Below, one piece after another: positions 37,081 through 45,684 of a stretch of 64,000 bases of DNA; the first letter of the stretch is position 1, and each line of letters starts with the position of its first letter. The stretch comes from Clostridia bacterium. GTDB taxonomy: Bacteria > Bacillota > Clostridia > UMGS1883. Position numbers and translations under genes: made by a program. The stretch is from the NCBI GenBank assembly GCA_017411435.1, contig JAFQQD010000031.1, positions 1-64,000 on the forward strand. The letters are read 5' to 3'. The notes below the pieces were generated by a model. The model did not search any database, was not told where the DNA came from, and saw only the letters and a program-made list of their open reading frames with translations.

Positions 37081-37800
37081 TTAATATGCCTCTGTCATAG
37101 CATAATCTGCCAATTCCACAGCCTCTGCAAAATTCGGATAGTCGAAGATTTCTCCGTTTTCGTCAATGTATCTTACAATTTCGTTATTTCTGAAATAAAG
37201 CCTGTGCTCCTGCTTCCCTTTGAAAATGAACGCAAATACCATCTGTCCACTTCCGGCATCATAATAGTACTGTCGTGACATATCGTTTTGATACGCTCCG
37301 CTTGGGAATTCTTTTTTTACACAGTTTATGCCGTCATACCAGGTTATTATTCCCTCGGCGTTTTTTTCAGTAGAATAGGAATCTATATTTGAATTTATAT
37401 GATTATACAGCGGGCGTACATAAGTTTTTATGTATTCCTCGACTCCTGCACCATCCGCTTTTCCTGTTGGATATTCTTTCTTTCCGTACTGCTGTTCTTT
37501 GTCAATAAGATTCACTTCTTCAGTAGGAAAAGTTTCCTTTTTCTCGGGTTTTTTATCAGAAAGAAATTCCGAAAGCACATATCCTGTAACACCGTTACAA
37601 GATACCTTTGAATATCCGTTTTCCGCTTCTCCTTCAAACCGCACTTTATCGCCGCACATTAACTTCCCGATAGCTTCAGACTCAACTGACGGTTCCCGGC
37701 GAAGCTGTGCGCTTTCGCAATTTGCCACATATTTAACACCGGCACATCCGCAAAGACATATTGCTACTGCCAAAGTCAGGCATATTAAAAGGTTTTTCAT
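37081..37800 (-). CDS. Lipoprotein with SH3b domain
   Basis: 239-residue lipoprotein. The signal peptide ends in a lipobox-like LCGC around residue 19. A bacterial SH3 domain follows (about 25-85, with SAQLRREPSVESEAIGKL and GVTGYVLSEFL), then a charged linker and a C-terminal domain of about 130 residues of unknown function (YYDAGSGQMVFAFIFKGKQ, IVRYIDENGE). Predicted to be anchored to the outer face of the membrane. AAAGGAG precedes the ATG. Confidence 0.75.
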   Translation of the reverse strand: MKNLLICLTLAVAICLCGCAGVKYVANCESAQLRREPSVESEAIGKLMCGDKVRFEGEAENGYSKVSCNGVTGYVLSEFLSDKKPEKKETFPTEEVNLIDKEQQYGKKEYPTGKADGAGVEEYIKTYVRPLYNHINSNIDSYSTEKNAEGIITWYDGINCVKKEFPSGAYQNDMSRQYYYDAGSGQMVFAFIFKGKQEHRLYFRNNEIVRYIDENGEIFDYPNFAEAVELADYAMTEAY

Positions 37801-37814
37801 AAGTACTCCTTTAC

Positions 37815-38231
37815 TTAGAACATTCCCATATTCATGTTATTCATATCGTTCATTTGCTGTGCCGCAGTATCAGATGGATTAAAGCCGGGGCCCTGAACAT
37901 AACCACCATGGTCAAACGGCGTCACTGACTTTATTGACTCCTCCATCGCGTGACGGTTCATTTCGTCAATCATCTGCTGATTCATCTGACGGTTAAAATC
38001 ATCGTGCATCTGCTGGTGCATCTGCATATTATTATGGTTGTTGTAACTTCTGTTACCTGTGTTTGTACGGGATTGGTTTCTTTTCTGATTATACATGGAA
38101 TTGTACTGCTGCATAGTTTTTCTGAGAGTTTTCTTGTTATACATATATCCGTTGGCAGCACTTACTGCAGCTATACCTATAAGCAATACTACTGCTGATA
38201 CTAAAACAATTATATCGTTTACGGGGATCAT
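37815..38231 (-). CDS. Small membrane protein with Asn/Gln/Met/His-rich tail
   Basis: 138 residues: one N-terminal membrane helix (about 6-28) and a low-complexity soluble tail rich in Asn, Gln, Met and His (NNMQMHQQMHDDFNRQMNQQ around residues 66-85), ending NDMNNMNMGMF. No known domain is recognised. GGAGG-like AAGGAG precedes the ATG, and close spacing (14 bases) to the lipoprotein gene suggests they act together. The Met/His richness could bind metal; that is speculation. Confidence 0.6.
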   Translation of the reverse strand: MIPVNDIIVLVSAVVLLIGIAAVSAANGYMYNKKTLRKTMQQYNSMYNQKRNQSRTNTGNRSYNNHNNMQMHQQMHDDFNRQMNQQMIDEMNRHAMEESIKSVTPFDHGGYVQGPGFNPSDTAAQQMNDMNNMNMGMF

Positions 38232-38276
38232 AATTTATTCTCCTTCCTATTTACAAAAATTGACAAGTGCCGTTAA

Positions 38277-38759
38277 TCATCCCTTATTCTCTCCGAAGCA
38301 TGCTGCTTCAAGAGCGGGGTTATAGGGCATTTTCTTTGAACTGTTGAGAATTATAATGTTTATAATTAATTCCGCAAGGCAGTAGAATGACAAAAGTCTG
38401 ACGGAAAGGTGTCCTGACTGTATTGCAGTAGCGTATACCAGCGCCAGAATCACTCTTCCTGTGATGCTGCGTCCAAAAACAGGTTTTCCCCTGAATATGT
38501 ACGCCATCTTGTAAACAGTAGGTTTTGTCAGCGCAAACAAAAAGCCCCATATGACAGAAATAATTATACTGATTGAAAGAAACGGCTGAGTATATGCATC
38601 ATATGCGTCCGAAACATCTTTGGCATAAATAAGTGCATATATCCCGCAATATAATCCAATAAGCATTAAGCTGGTCGGGATAAAACGCATTATTGCCGCG
38701 TTTATCCAGCGAATAAGAAACAATGGGGTCTTTACGATACCTAAAATAACTTTTTTCAC
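38277..38759 (-). CDS. Hypothetical four-helix membrane protein
   Basis: 160 residues with about four predicted membrane helices (around residues 20-45, 58-80, 95-118, 122-142). The start is GTG, seven bases after AGGATG. No family recognised. First gene of the group that includes the Asn/Gln-rich protein and SH3 lipoprotein. Confidence 0.55.
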   Translation of the reverse strand: MKKVILGIVKTPLFLIRWINAAIMRFIPTSLMLIGLYCGIYALIYAKDVSDAYDAYTQPFLSISIIISVIWGFLFALTKPTVYKMAYIFRGKPVFGRSITGRVILALVYATAIQSGHLSVRLLSFYCLAELIINIIILNSSKKMPYNPALEAACFGENKG

Positions 38760-38801
38760 ATTGACACATCCTTTTCTTTTTTATGGACTTAATACTATAA
38801 A

Positions 38802-38930
38802 TTAATTTCTTTCTAAAACACTTTTTCCTTCCCATTCGCGCGGAGGAGTTATCCCTATCACATCCAGAATGGTCGGTGCTATATTATCCTCTTTTCCATA
38901 TATCAAAACATATTTCCTTTTTTTATTATA
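38802..38930 (-). pseudogene. C-terminal remnant of an alkaline phosphatase/sulfatase-type enzyme
   Basis: The minus strand reads YGKEDNIAPTILDVIGITPP then REWEGKSVLERN and a stop, the typical end of a phosphodiesterase/sulfatase-superfamily protein. Upstream the frame soon meets a stop codon and there is no ribosome binding site. It is therefore the leftover of a deleted gene, marking a deletion or recombination point. Confidence 0.7.
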
Positions 38931-38954
38931 CTACCCTTCTAATGATTATGCAAT

Positions 38955-38996
38955 TAAAAAATGAAACCGAGAGAAATTCCGGTTTCATTTTTTTGA
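38955..38996. terminator. Terminator downstream of the small OadG-like gene
   Basis: AAAATGAAACCG/CCGGTTTCATTTT hairpin with a T-run on the plus side and an A-run (T-run on minus) on the other, so it can act both ways. Confidence 0.75.
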
Positions 38997-39000
38997 TTTA

Positions 39001-39123
39001 TTATTTTGAAAATTTAGTAAATATGTAAACAATCAGGGCAATAAGCGCCATTACTATAAATATAGCAAGCATACCCTGCCACATAACCTGCACTGCGTTC
39101 ATTAAATCTTTAACATTGTACAT
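39001..39123 (-). CDS. 40-residue membrane protein next to GcdB (mini gamma subunit?)
   Basis: Tiny protein starting MYNVKDLMNAVQVMWQGM, with one membrane helix (about 17-35) and a KFSK end. GAGAGG precedes the ATG. It follows the standalone decarboxylase beta gene by 21 bases and resembles the N-terminal membrane helix of OadG/MmdD subunits (short soluble start, one helix), so it may be a minimal gamma/delta partner (inference). Confidence 0.65.
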   Translation of the reverse strand: MYNVKDLMNAVQVMWQGMLAIFIVMALIALIVYIFTKFSK

Positions 39124-39144
39124 AATTTATATCCTCTCTTTTGG

Positions 39145-40290
39145 TTACTTTATTAATTGCGGAATAAGGTTGAGAATCATTCCGCCGGCTATAACTGATG
39201 CAATCTGTCCGGAAACATTTGCACCAACTGCATGCATAAGAAGGAAGTTCTGGGGGTCTGCTTCCTGACCGAGTTTCTGAATTACGCGTGAAGACATCGG
39301 GAATGCAGAAATACCTGCTGCACCAACCATGGGATTTATCTTTTTCTTAGTAAAGAGATTCATAAACTTTGCAAAGAACACGCCTGCAACAGAGTCAAAT
39401 ACAAATGCTACGAGGCCAAGACCCATAATGATGAGTGTCTGAATATTTACAAACTGTTCTGCTATCATACTGAATGAAATTGTTATGCCCAGAAGAAGGG
39501 TTACAAGATTTGCAAGAACCTTCTGTGCAGTTTCCGAAAGTGAATCAAGCACACCGCATTCTCTTAAAAGGTTACCGAACATAAGAAAACCGACAAGTGC
39601 AACAGATGTGGGTGCTATAAATCCTGCAACAAAAGTTACGATTATGGGGAATGCTATTCTGAGAAACTTAGATACATTTGCAGGGTTGTATGCCATTTTG
39701 ATCTGGCGTTCCTTTTTAGTTGTAACTGCCTTAATTGCAAGGGGCTGAATAATCGGCACTAATGCCATATATGAATATGCCGCAACGGCTATCGGTCCTA
39801 CATACTGCGACTTAAGTACCTGAGAAACCAGAATAGAGGTCGGGCCGTCAGCTGCACCGATAATACCGATTGAAGCGGCATCCTTAAGGTCAAAGCCGAG
39901 AAGTACCGCAACAATAATAACAAAGAAGATACCAAACTGTGCTGCTGCACCGAAAAGGAACATCTTCGGGTTAGAAAGAAGCGGGCCAAAATCGATCATT
40001 GCACCGATACCGATGAAAAGGAGAAGCGGCATTGCCTCTGACGCATGAATACCGATGTCATAAAGCCACTGTATAATACCCTGTACCTCGCCTATACCTT
40101 CAATTGACTGATTCAAAACGCCACTAAAGGGAAGGTTAACGAGTATAGCACCAAATCCCATGGGAAGAAGTAACGAAGGTTCATATTCCTTTTTGATTGC
40201 AAGGTAAATCAAAACTATTCCGACTGCATACATAACAAGTTGTTGCCATGTTACAGCCATAATTCCGTCTAATAAAAATCCTAAATCCAT
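39145..40290 (-). CDS. Standalone Na+-pumping decarboxylase beta subunit
   Basis: 381-residue paralogue of the beta subunit at 26151, with the essential-aspartate segment GIIGAADGPTSILVS near residue 147 and family end segments (GAAGISAFPMSSRVIQKLG, NFLLMHAVGANVSGQI). No carboxyltransferase or biotin carrier is adjacent. It may share those of the other operon or work with distant genes. It follows the Na/Pi cotransporter by 25 bases. GAGGTG precedes the ATG. Confidence 0.85.
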   Translation of the reverse strand: MDLGFLLDGIMAVTWQQLVMYAVGIVLIYLAIKKEYEPSLLLPMGFGAILVNLPFSGVLNQSIEGIGEVQGIIQWLYDIGIHASEAMPLLLFIGIGAMIDFGPLLSNPKMFLFGAAAQFGIFFVIIVAVLLGFDLKDAASIGIIGAADGPTSILVSQVLKSQYVGPIAVAAYSYMALVPIIQPLAIKAVTTKKERQIKMAYNPANVSKFLRIAFPIIVTFVAGFIAPTSVALVGFLMFGNLLRECGVLDSLSETAQKVLANLVTLLLGITISFSMIAEQFVNIQTLIIMGLGLVAFVFDSVAGVFFAKFMNLFTKKKINPMVGAAGISAFPMSSRVIQKLGQEADPQNFLLMHAVGANVSGQIASVIAGGMILNLIPQLIK

Positions 40291-40315
40291 GATGCACCTC
40301 TGTTATTAATAATTT

Positions 40316-42001
40316 TTAATTTTCTCCTTTTTGAGAACCGACAGGGCTTACTATACTGTAACCAACATTTACAAGATGGTCAGCAACTCTTTCAAGTCCT
40401 GTCACAACTGATGAATAGTAAGGGCTCACATCCACACTGCAATTGCCTTCAGCAAGGCGCGCAAAGTGGCTGGCAATGAGTTCTTTTTTCATTGTGTCTA
40501 CGCCCTCTTCAAGTTTAGTCAGTTCAGGTAATTCTTCCCTCTTCAGAGTTTCGAATGTATCTATCGAAATCTTAAACATCTGCATAACACTTTCGCGCAT
40601 AGTTACTATTCCGCCAAGTGCCTTTTCTGAAAATGAAATGTTTTTGTTTATCATTTCAACACCAATCTCGTGGAAGTTTTCAGCGTGGTCACCTATACGC
40701 TCAAGGTCATTTAATACATGGAAATACGAACCGATAATCTTTTCTTCATTTCCCTCTACTACTGCAGATAACTTAATAAGAAAATCAGTAAGTGCGCTGT
40801 TTGTAAAGTCAATTATTGCTTCATTTTTTACAATCTGCTCACCGTGCTGCATTGAGCCTGTATCCATCGCTACAAAACAAAGACGAGTATTTTCTTCCAC
40901 CAACTCCATCATATAGCCGATTTCCTTCTTAACCTGCATAAGAGCAACTGTCGGCATGGTAAGAAGTCTTTCATCAACATATTTAAGCGACATTGCTGTC
41001 TCAGCATCTTTTTTATCCTTGATGACTGAGCAGGAGTAATCAACGAGCTGCTTAACAAAAGGAAGCAACAAACAAGTAGTTGTTACATTAAATATAACAT
41101 GGAAAAGTGAAACTCTCATCTGCAGCGACATCGGATCGCTGCCGGGGAACGCAGATACCAAGAAGTTTACAACAGGCTCTCTGAACAGCCAGATAATAGC
41201 AGTAAATAATACTGATCCTATTACATTGAATGTGAAATGTATAAGCGCGACTCTCTTTGAATTTGCGTTTGCACCAACAGATGCTAAAAGAGCAGTTACG
41301 CAAGTACCGATATTTGCACCAAGAATAATAAATAATGCAAGGTCAAGCGGAAGAACACCGGCTCCTACCATTGTAATAACTACACCTGTAGCAGCAGAAG
41401 AACTCTGTATAAGAGCAGTAAAAAGAACGCCTACCAGGATAAGAAGAAGCGGAAAATCAATCATTTTGAAAATCTCGGTAAAGAGTCTTTCTACCAAAGG
41501 ATTTCCAAATGCCTGTTCGCTGCTCATAATATTAAGGCCAACGAAAATCAGTCCCAGTCCGCTGCAAAGACTGCCGGCAATTTTAATCTTTTCCTTTTTT
41601 GCAAAGCCCATCATTACGCCTGCAAAAGCAAAAAGATACATTACCATATCAAAATAGTCATTTTTAAGAGCAACAAGGACACCTGTAATAGTTGTACCGA
41701 TGTTTGCTCCCATAATAATCGGTGTTGCCTGCATAAGCGTCATAACACCCGCATTTACAAGACCGATAACCATTACTGATGTAGCAGAAGAACTCTGAAT
41801 AATTGCCGTTACACCAGCACCTATTCCTACGCCTGAAAATCTGTTGTTGCTGATTTTCTCAAGCAATCTCTTCATTCCGGTTCCGGCGCTTCGCTCCAAC
41901 GCATCACCCATAAAGTTCATTCCGACAATAAATACACCTACGCCGGCAAGGAGCCAAATAAGACTCTGCAATAATTGCATAATTTCCTGTGATGTTAACA
42001 T
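40316..42001 (-). CDS. Na+/phosphate cotransporter with PhoU domain (NptA/YjbB type)
   Basis: 561-residue protein. The N-terminal half has two inverted Na/Pi repeats, each with a QSSSA motif (AIIQSSSATS near residue 66 and ALIQSSSAATG near 197). The C-terminal part (about 340-550) is a PhoU-like helical domain (NDLERIGDHAENFHEIG and VTGLERVADHLVNVGYS). It moves phosphate with Na+. It probably forms an operon with the downstream beta subunit and 40-residue protein. AAGGAG precedes the ATG. Confidence 0.88.
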   Translation of the reverse strand: MLTSQEIMQLLQSLIWLLAGVGVFIVGMNFMGDALERSAGTGMKRLLEKISNNRFSGVGIGAGVTAIIQSSSATSVMVIGLVNAGVMTLMQATPIIMGANIGTTITGVLVALKNDYFDMVMYLFAFAGVMMGFAKKEKIKIAGSLCSGLGLIFVGLNIMSSEQAFGNPLVERLFTEIFKMIDFPLLLILVGVLFTALIQSSSAATGVVITMVGAGVLPLDLALFIILGANIGTCVTALLASVGANANSKRVALIHFTFNVIGSVLFTAIIWLFREPVVNFLVSAFPGSDPMSLQMRVSLFHVIFNVTTTCLLLPFVKQLVDYSCSVIKDKKDAETAMSLKYVDERLLTMPTVALMQVKKEIGYMMELVEENTRLCFVAMDTGSMQHGEQIVKNEAIIDFTNSALTDFLIKLSAVVEGNEEKIIGSYFHVLNDLERIGDHAENFHEIGVEMINKNISFSEKALGGIVTMRESVMQMFKISIDTFETLKREELPELTKLEEGVDTMKKELIASHFARLAEGNCSVDVSPYYSSVVTGLERVADHLVNVGYSIVSPVGSQKGEN

Positions 42002-42035
42002 AAATAAAACTCCTTTTCTAACAATTTATAAAGCA

Positions 42036-42080
42036 AAACAACCCAGCGAAGACACAAGTGCCTTCGCCAGGTTGTTTTTT
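42036..42080 (-). terminator. Terminator after the ArsB/NhaD-type gene
   Basis: ACAACCTGGCGAAGGCAC / GTGTCTTCGCTGGGTTGT hairpin followed by TTTTG on the minus strand, overlapping the gene's stop. Confidence 0.7.
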
Positions 42081-43350
42081 AGATTCCGTAAACCAACCAG
42101 ATATAGATGTATGCAGGTATTATCGCTGCCAATGTAAATGGAATACCGATTCTGAAGAAATCGCTGTTCTTTACAGTATAGCCATTCTTTTTAAGTATTC
42201 CTATACCTGTGATATTTGCAGATGCACCAACGGGTGTACAGTTACCGCCCAGTGTTGCCCCTGAGAGAAGTCCGAAATAAAGAGGTGTCGCATCAATTCC
42301 CATTGCAGTTGCAATTCCCGCGATAACGGGAATCATTGTTGCTACATAGGGAATGTTATCAATAAATGCAGAAATAATTACAGATGCTACAACAATTACT
42401 GTGTAGAGGAGGAATATATTTCCGCCGCCTACCTTTGCAAGAAGGTCTGCAAGGGCTTTAATAACACCCGCTGCCTCAATACCGCCAATCATAATAAATA
42501 TTCCTACAAGAATACCAAGTGTCTGGAAATCAATTTCACGAAGAGCAGGCACTACTGCCTTGATTGATTTATTTTTTATAACCGCGTGAACAAGACCTAC
42601 TACAAGAAGTACACAACAGATTAGACCATTTGTAATAGCGGGCTTGTTGGGAATAAATGATGCTGCGATAAGGAACACAAGAACAAGAATAAGCAGAATT
42701 GTAGGTACAAAATCTGTTACCTTCGCACGCTCACTACCCTTAGGAATCGGAGCGTTTTCTTTTTTGAATATATAAAGTACAATCAGCGCGGAAAGAACTG
42801 CACCAAGTTCTACTGCGAAGAAAATACTGGGTTTGCCCTGATACCAGAAGAAGTCAAGAAAGCTCATATCAAGTGCTGAGCCGAGCATAATTGCAGTAGT
42901 ATCGCCAACAAGGGTTGCCGCACCCTGAAGGTTAGATGAAACCGCAACAGAGATTATAAAGGGTACGGGGTTTGTGTTAAGTTTATTACATATAGCAAGA
43001 GCGATAGGTGCAACCATAAGAACAGTTGCAACATTATCAACAAATGCTGAAATTACACCTGCAAAAAGTGCAAGAGCAACTGCTGCCCATTTAACATTAG
43101 GTACTTTTTCCATCATCATATCGGCAAGCATAGCGGGCATTTTACTCTCGGTAAAAAGCGAAACAAGACCCATTGTACCGATAATCATAAGAAGAACATT
43201 AAAGTCAATAGAGGGAATCAACTCCGAAATGGGAAGCATACCCGACAGAACAAATATCACGCCTGATGCAAGGGCAATATAAGTTCTGTACTTGCCAAAT
43301 GCAAGTATAAGTATGTAGGTGATAGCAAAGAGTGCAATTGCCGGTATCAT
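42079..43350 (-). CDS. ArsB/NhaD/SLC13-superfamily ion transporter
   Basis: 423-residue membrane protein with about 11 predicted helices, of the ion transporter (IT) superfamily. Two equivalent motifs are seen, AFVDNVATVLMVAPIA near residue 108 and AFIDNIPYVATMIPVI near 331, and a GGNCTPVGASANI loop near 380. It could carry arsenite, Na+/H+ or dicarboxylates; the sequence does not decide. The first ATG of the frame (43479) has no ribosome binding site; ATG 43350 follows AAAGGAG and is the start. Confidence 0.8.
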   Translation of the reverse strand: MIPAIALFAITYILILAFGKYRTYIALASGVIFVLSGMLPISELIPSIDFNVLLMIIGTMGLVSLFTESKMPAMLADMMMEKVPNVKWAAVALALFAGVISAFVDNVATVLMVAPIALAICNKLNTNPVPFIISVAVSSNLQGAATLVGDTTAIMLGSALDMSFLDFFWYQGKPSIFFAVELGAVLSALIVLYIFKKENAPIPKGSERAKVTDFVPTILLILVLVFLIAASFIPNKPAITNGLICCVLLVVGLVHAVIKNKSIKAVVPALREIDFQTLGILVGIFIMIGGIEAAGVIKALADLLAKVGGGNIFLLYTVIVVASVIISAFIDNIPYVATMIPVIAGIATAMGIDATPLYFGLLSGATLGGNCTPVGASANITGIGILKKNGYTVKNSDFFRIGIPFTLAAIIPAYIYIWLVYGI

Positions 43351-43465
43351 TAACCATTCTCCTTTATTTTTTGATTTTTGCCTCTGCGGAAGCCAATCCC
43401 ACCGCAGTATAATTTTATCACGGAAAGAATTATAAGTCAATTTGTTTTTAGTACTTTTTCGTAGC

Positions 43466-43494
43466 AAAAACGGAGGCATTTGCCTCCGTTTTTA
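43466..43494 (-). terminator. Terminator after the aldolase gene
   Basis: AAAACGGAGGCA/TGCCTCCGTTTT hairpin with T-run on the minus strand at the end of the satellite BMC operon. Confidence 0.85.
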
Positions 43495-43495
43495 A

Positions 43496-44440
43496 TTACT
43501 TATTTTTAAGATATTTCTGTACTTCTTCTGCAACGATTCTTGTAATCATAGCAATATCGGGGGTATCGGATGTTGCACCACCGCCTACTGTGCCATCGCT
43601 GCCGAAAAGCTTGATTTTCTTGAGAGTTTCCTGTTTTACTGCCTCAACCGCAGCAGGAATAAGGTCTATAAGTCCCTTGTCCATACTTGTAAACTTCTTG
43701 AATTCTGCTTCTACTGCGGCAATATTGATATCGGTAAAGATATTAACCTTGCTGATACCGTCCTGTATTGCCTGCTTGAAATCTGCATCTGTAAGACCTG
43801 AGCCACCGTGCAAAACAAGCGGAACATCAACAGTTCTTGCGATAGTGCGGATTCTTTCAAAGTCAAGTTTGGGAGGAAGCTTATACGCACCGTGAGCGTT
43901 ACCTACTGCGATTGCAAGTGCATCCACGCCTGTCTTCTGAACAAAATCCTTTGCAAGAGAGGGATCTGTGAAATATTTTGACGGGTCTTCAAGGTGCGAG
44001 CTACCCTCGGCAGAGCCTTCGTTATCGCCGACATGACCAAGTTCACCCTCAATTGTTGCACCATAGGAATGAGCAATATCAGCCATTTCCTTAACCTTGC
44101 GCACATTTTCCTCGTAAGAATCTGTTGAGCAATCGTACATAATAGAAGAAAAGCCAAGCTCAAGTGCCTTTATACAGGTATCGTATGAAAGACCGTGGTC
44201 AAGATGTACAACAACGGGAACTGATGCCTTTTTCGCCATGGGAAGGAGATAGTATGATACCTCTTCAAGCGGTCCGTAAGGAAGAAGAACTTCCGCAGTA
44301 CCCATAATAACGGGAGAACGGCTTGATTCTGCGGCATTTATAATTCCGCGCGCAAGCTCCAGATTAACAGCGTTAAAAAGACCTACTGCATATTTGCCCG
44401 CTTTTGCCGGTCTTAACACCTCATTCATATTAACTAACAT
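43496..44440 (-). CDS. Class II ketose-bisphosphate aldolase with C-terminal encapsulation-like helix
   Basis: 314-residue zinc aldolase of the FbaA/GatY/KbaY family. Zinc ligands lie in VVHLDHGLSYD (near residue 80), EGELGHVGDNEG and GNAHGAYK, with LHGGSGL near 210. The catalytic core normally ends near residue 285 (KIKLFGSDG here). Beyond it comes a glycine-rich linker (GTVGGGATSDTP) and a terminal helix DIAMITRIVAEEVQKYL that matches the encapsulation peptides of PduP and the ADH (I-x-x-IV...V-x-x-L). So it is probably loaded into the compartment. Substrate: a ketose phosphate giving DHAP plus an aldehyde. Confidence 0.85.
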   Translation of the reverse strand: MLVNMNEVLRPAKAGKYAVGLFNAVNLELARGIINAAESSRSPVIMGTAEVLLPYGPLEEVSYYLLPMAKKASVPVVVHLDHGLSYDTCIKALELGFSSIMYDCSTDSYEENVRKVKEMADIAHSYGATIEGELGHVGDNEGSAEGSSHLEDPSKYFTDPSLAKDFVQKTGVDALAIAVGNAHGAYKLPPKLDFERIRTIARTVDVPLVLHGGSGLTDADFKQAIQDGISKVNIFTDINIAAVEAEFKKFTSMDKGLIDLIPAAVEAVKQETLKKIKLFGSDGTVGGGATSDTPDIAMITRIVAEEVQKYLKNK

Positions 44441-44502
44441 TATTTATCCACCTCAATCTTAATTGTCTTTATGTTATATGCCGCTTGGCATTTGTTTTCG
44501 TA

Positions 44503-44545
44503 GTTGGGGGGAAACACCACCTCGGGTGGTGTTTCCCTTGATAAG
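44503..44545. other. Strong hairpin between BMC-H and aldolase genes
   Basis: GGGAAACACCACC/GGTGGTGTTTCCC perfect stem with no T-run on the minus strand. It may stabilise the upstream mRNA or partly reduce transcription into the aldolase gene. Confidence 0.55.
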
Positions 44546-44550
44546 CAAAA

Positions 44551-44829
44551 TTACTTCAATGTGGGAAGAATTTTTTCCACATCGCCGTGGGGTCTGGGGA
44601 TTACATGTGTTGCGATAAGCTCGCCGAGGCGACCTGCACATGTGCTGCCTGCTTCTACTGCAGATTTTACTGCACCTACATCACCGCGTACCATAACACT
44701 TACAAGACCGCTACCGATTTTTTCAGTACCGATAAGTGTTACATTTGCAGCCTTTACCATTGCATCTGCTGCTTCAATTGCTGCTACAAGACCTCTTGTT
44801 TCAATCATGCCCAATGCTTCCTGTGCCAT
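44551..44829 (-). CDS. BMC-H shell protein of the satellite locus
   Basis: 92-residue BMC-H, pore motif KIGSGL near residue 37, ending [17 protein letters not shown]. It is nearly identical to the two BMC-H proteins of the main locus, so it presumably joins the same shell. AAGGAGG precedes the ATG. It follows the EutP-type GTPase by 21 bases. Confidence 0.95.
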   Translation of the reverse strand: MAQEALGMIETRGLVAAIEAADAMVKAANVTLIGTEKIGSGLVSVMVRGDVGAVKSAVEAGSTCAGRLGELIATHVIPRPHGDVEKILPTLK

Positions 44830-44850
44830 TTTTGTTTCCTCCTTGATTTT

Positions 44851-45276
44851 TTATTTGTTCAAATATTCAATTAACTTATTAACTCCATAGCCTGTGTGAG
44901 AATCTATCCTGAAAACTTCTTTGCATCCGCTGATACGAAGCCAGTTTTCAGCACGGTCGGGATTTGCCTCTTCCTGCTCACACTTTGTCACGATACCTAT
45001 CACTTCCCGATTTACCATACTTGTGATGCACGGTGGAAAAAGTGAATACGGCTCTGTTGCGCTGATTAAAAGCCCGATTATATCCGCCTCGTAGGAATAG
45101 AGCGCAAGTGCTCTGCCAAGATGATGAGTCTGGGCATATTCCCCCGGGGTGTCTATAAGATTGTTTTCGAATTTTATGTACTGTGTTTTATCGTAGCTTA
45201 TTTTCTCGCCACGAAGAACCTGCGTAAGCGTTGTTTTTCCGCTTTCGCTTCGCCCCATCAGAATTAAATTTTTCAT
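44851..45276 (-). CDS. EutP/PduV-type GTPase
   Basis: 141-residue small P-loop GTPase. Walker A is GRSESGKTTL (near residue 7), the G3 motif is DTPGEY near 42, and TKCEQ (near 92) is the guanine-specificity region in a slightly altered form (T/NKxD equivalent). EutP/PduV proteins associate with BMC shells and may affect positioning or assembly. The upstream frame opens earlier, but ATG 45276 overlaps the EutS-type stop (TAATG), which fits translational coupling. Confidence 0.85.
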   Translation of the reverse strand: MKNLILMGRSESGKTTLTQVLRGEKISYDKTQYIKFENNLIDTPGEYAQTHHLGRALALYSYEADIIGLLISATEPYSLFPPCITSMVNREVIGIVTKCEQEEANPDRAENWLRISGCKEVFRIDSHTGYGVNKLIEYLNK

Positions 45277-45647
45277 TATGTCTTGGTTATAGGGCAAACG
45301 GTAAATTTAAGCGTGTCACGGCAATAATCAACAAGTGCCGTGAGTGATGCCTGAACTTCGGAAACTGTGCCTGTTACTATAAGCGTACCGCTGAAACGGT
45401 CAACAAAACCAAGCTCTACGGCTGATGCCTTTGTTGCAATATCGCCTGCAATTATGGCTGTTTCCGCAGGGGACATCGTCACAATACCGATAGCTGTTTT
45501 TGAATAATCAATACTGGGGTCAAGACCTAGCTTTTTATACAAAATGTCATCCGGGTTTGCAATAATGTGCGCTATTGTAATCTGTTTACCAGGAACAAGC
45601 TCCTGAACTATTCGCATTTTATCCTGTATTGAAAGTTCTTCAAACAT
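45276..45647 (-). CDS. EutS/PduU-type permuted BMC-H shell protein, satellite copy
   Basis: 123-residue circularly permuted BMC shell protein with IVQELVPGKQITIAHIIANP, GIVTMSPAETAIIAGDIA, GFVDRFSGTLIVTG and a FTVCPITKT end. It is a close paralogue of the protein at 16235. AGGAGGT precedes the ATG. It lies between the second dehydratase and the EutP-type GTPase gene. Confidence 0.93.
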   Translation of the reverse strand: MFEELSIQDKMRIVQELVPGKQITIAHIIANPDDILYKKLGLDPSIDYSKTAIGIVTMSPAETAIIAGDIATKASAVELGFVDRFSGTLIVTGTVSEVQASLTALVDYCRDTLKFTVCPITKT

Positions 45648-45684
45648 TGCCCTACCTCCTGTCCTTTATTTTTATGGGCTTTTC

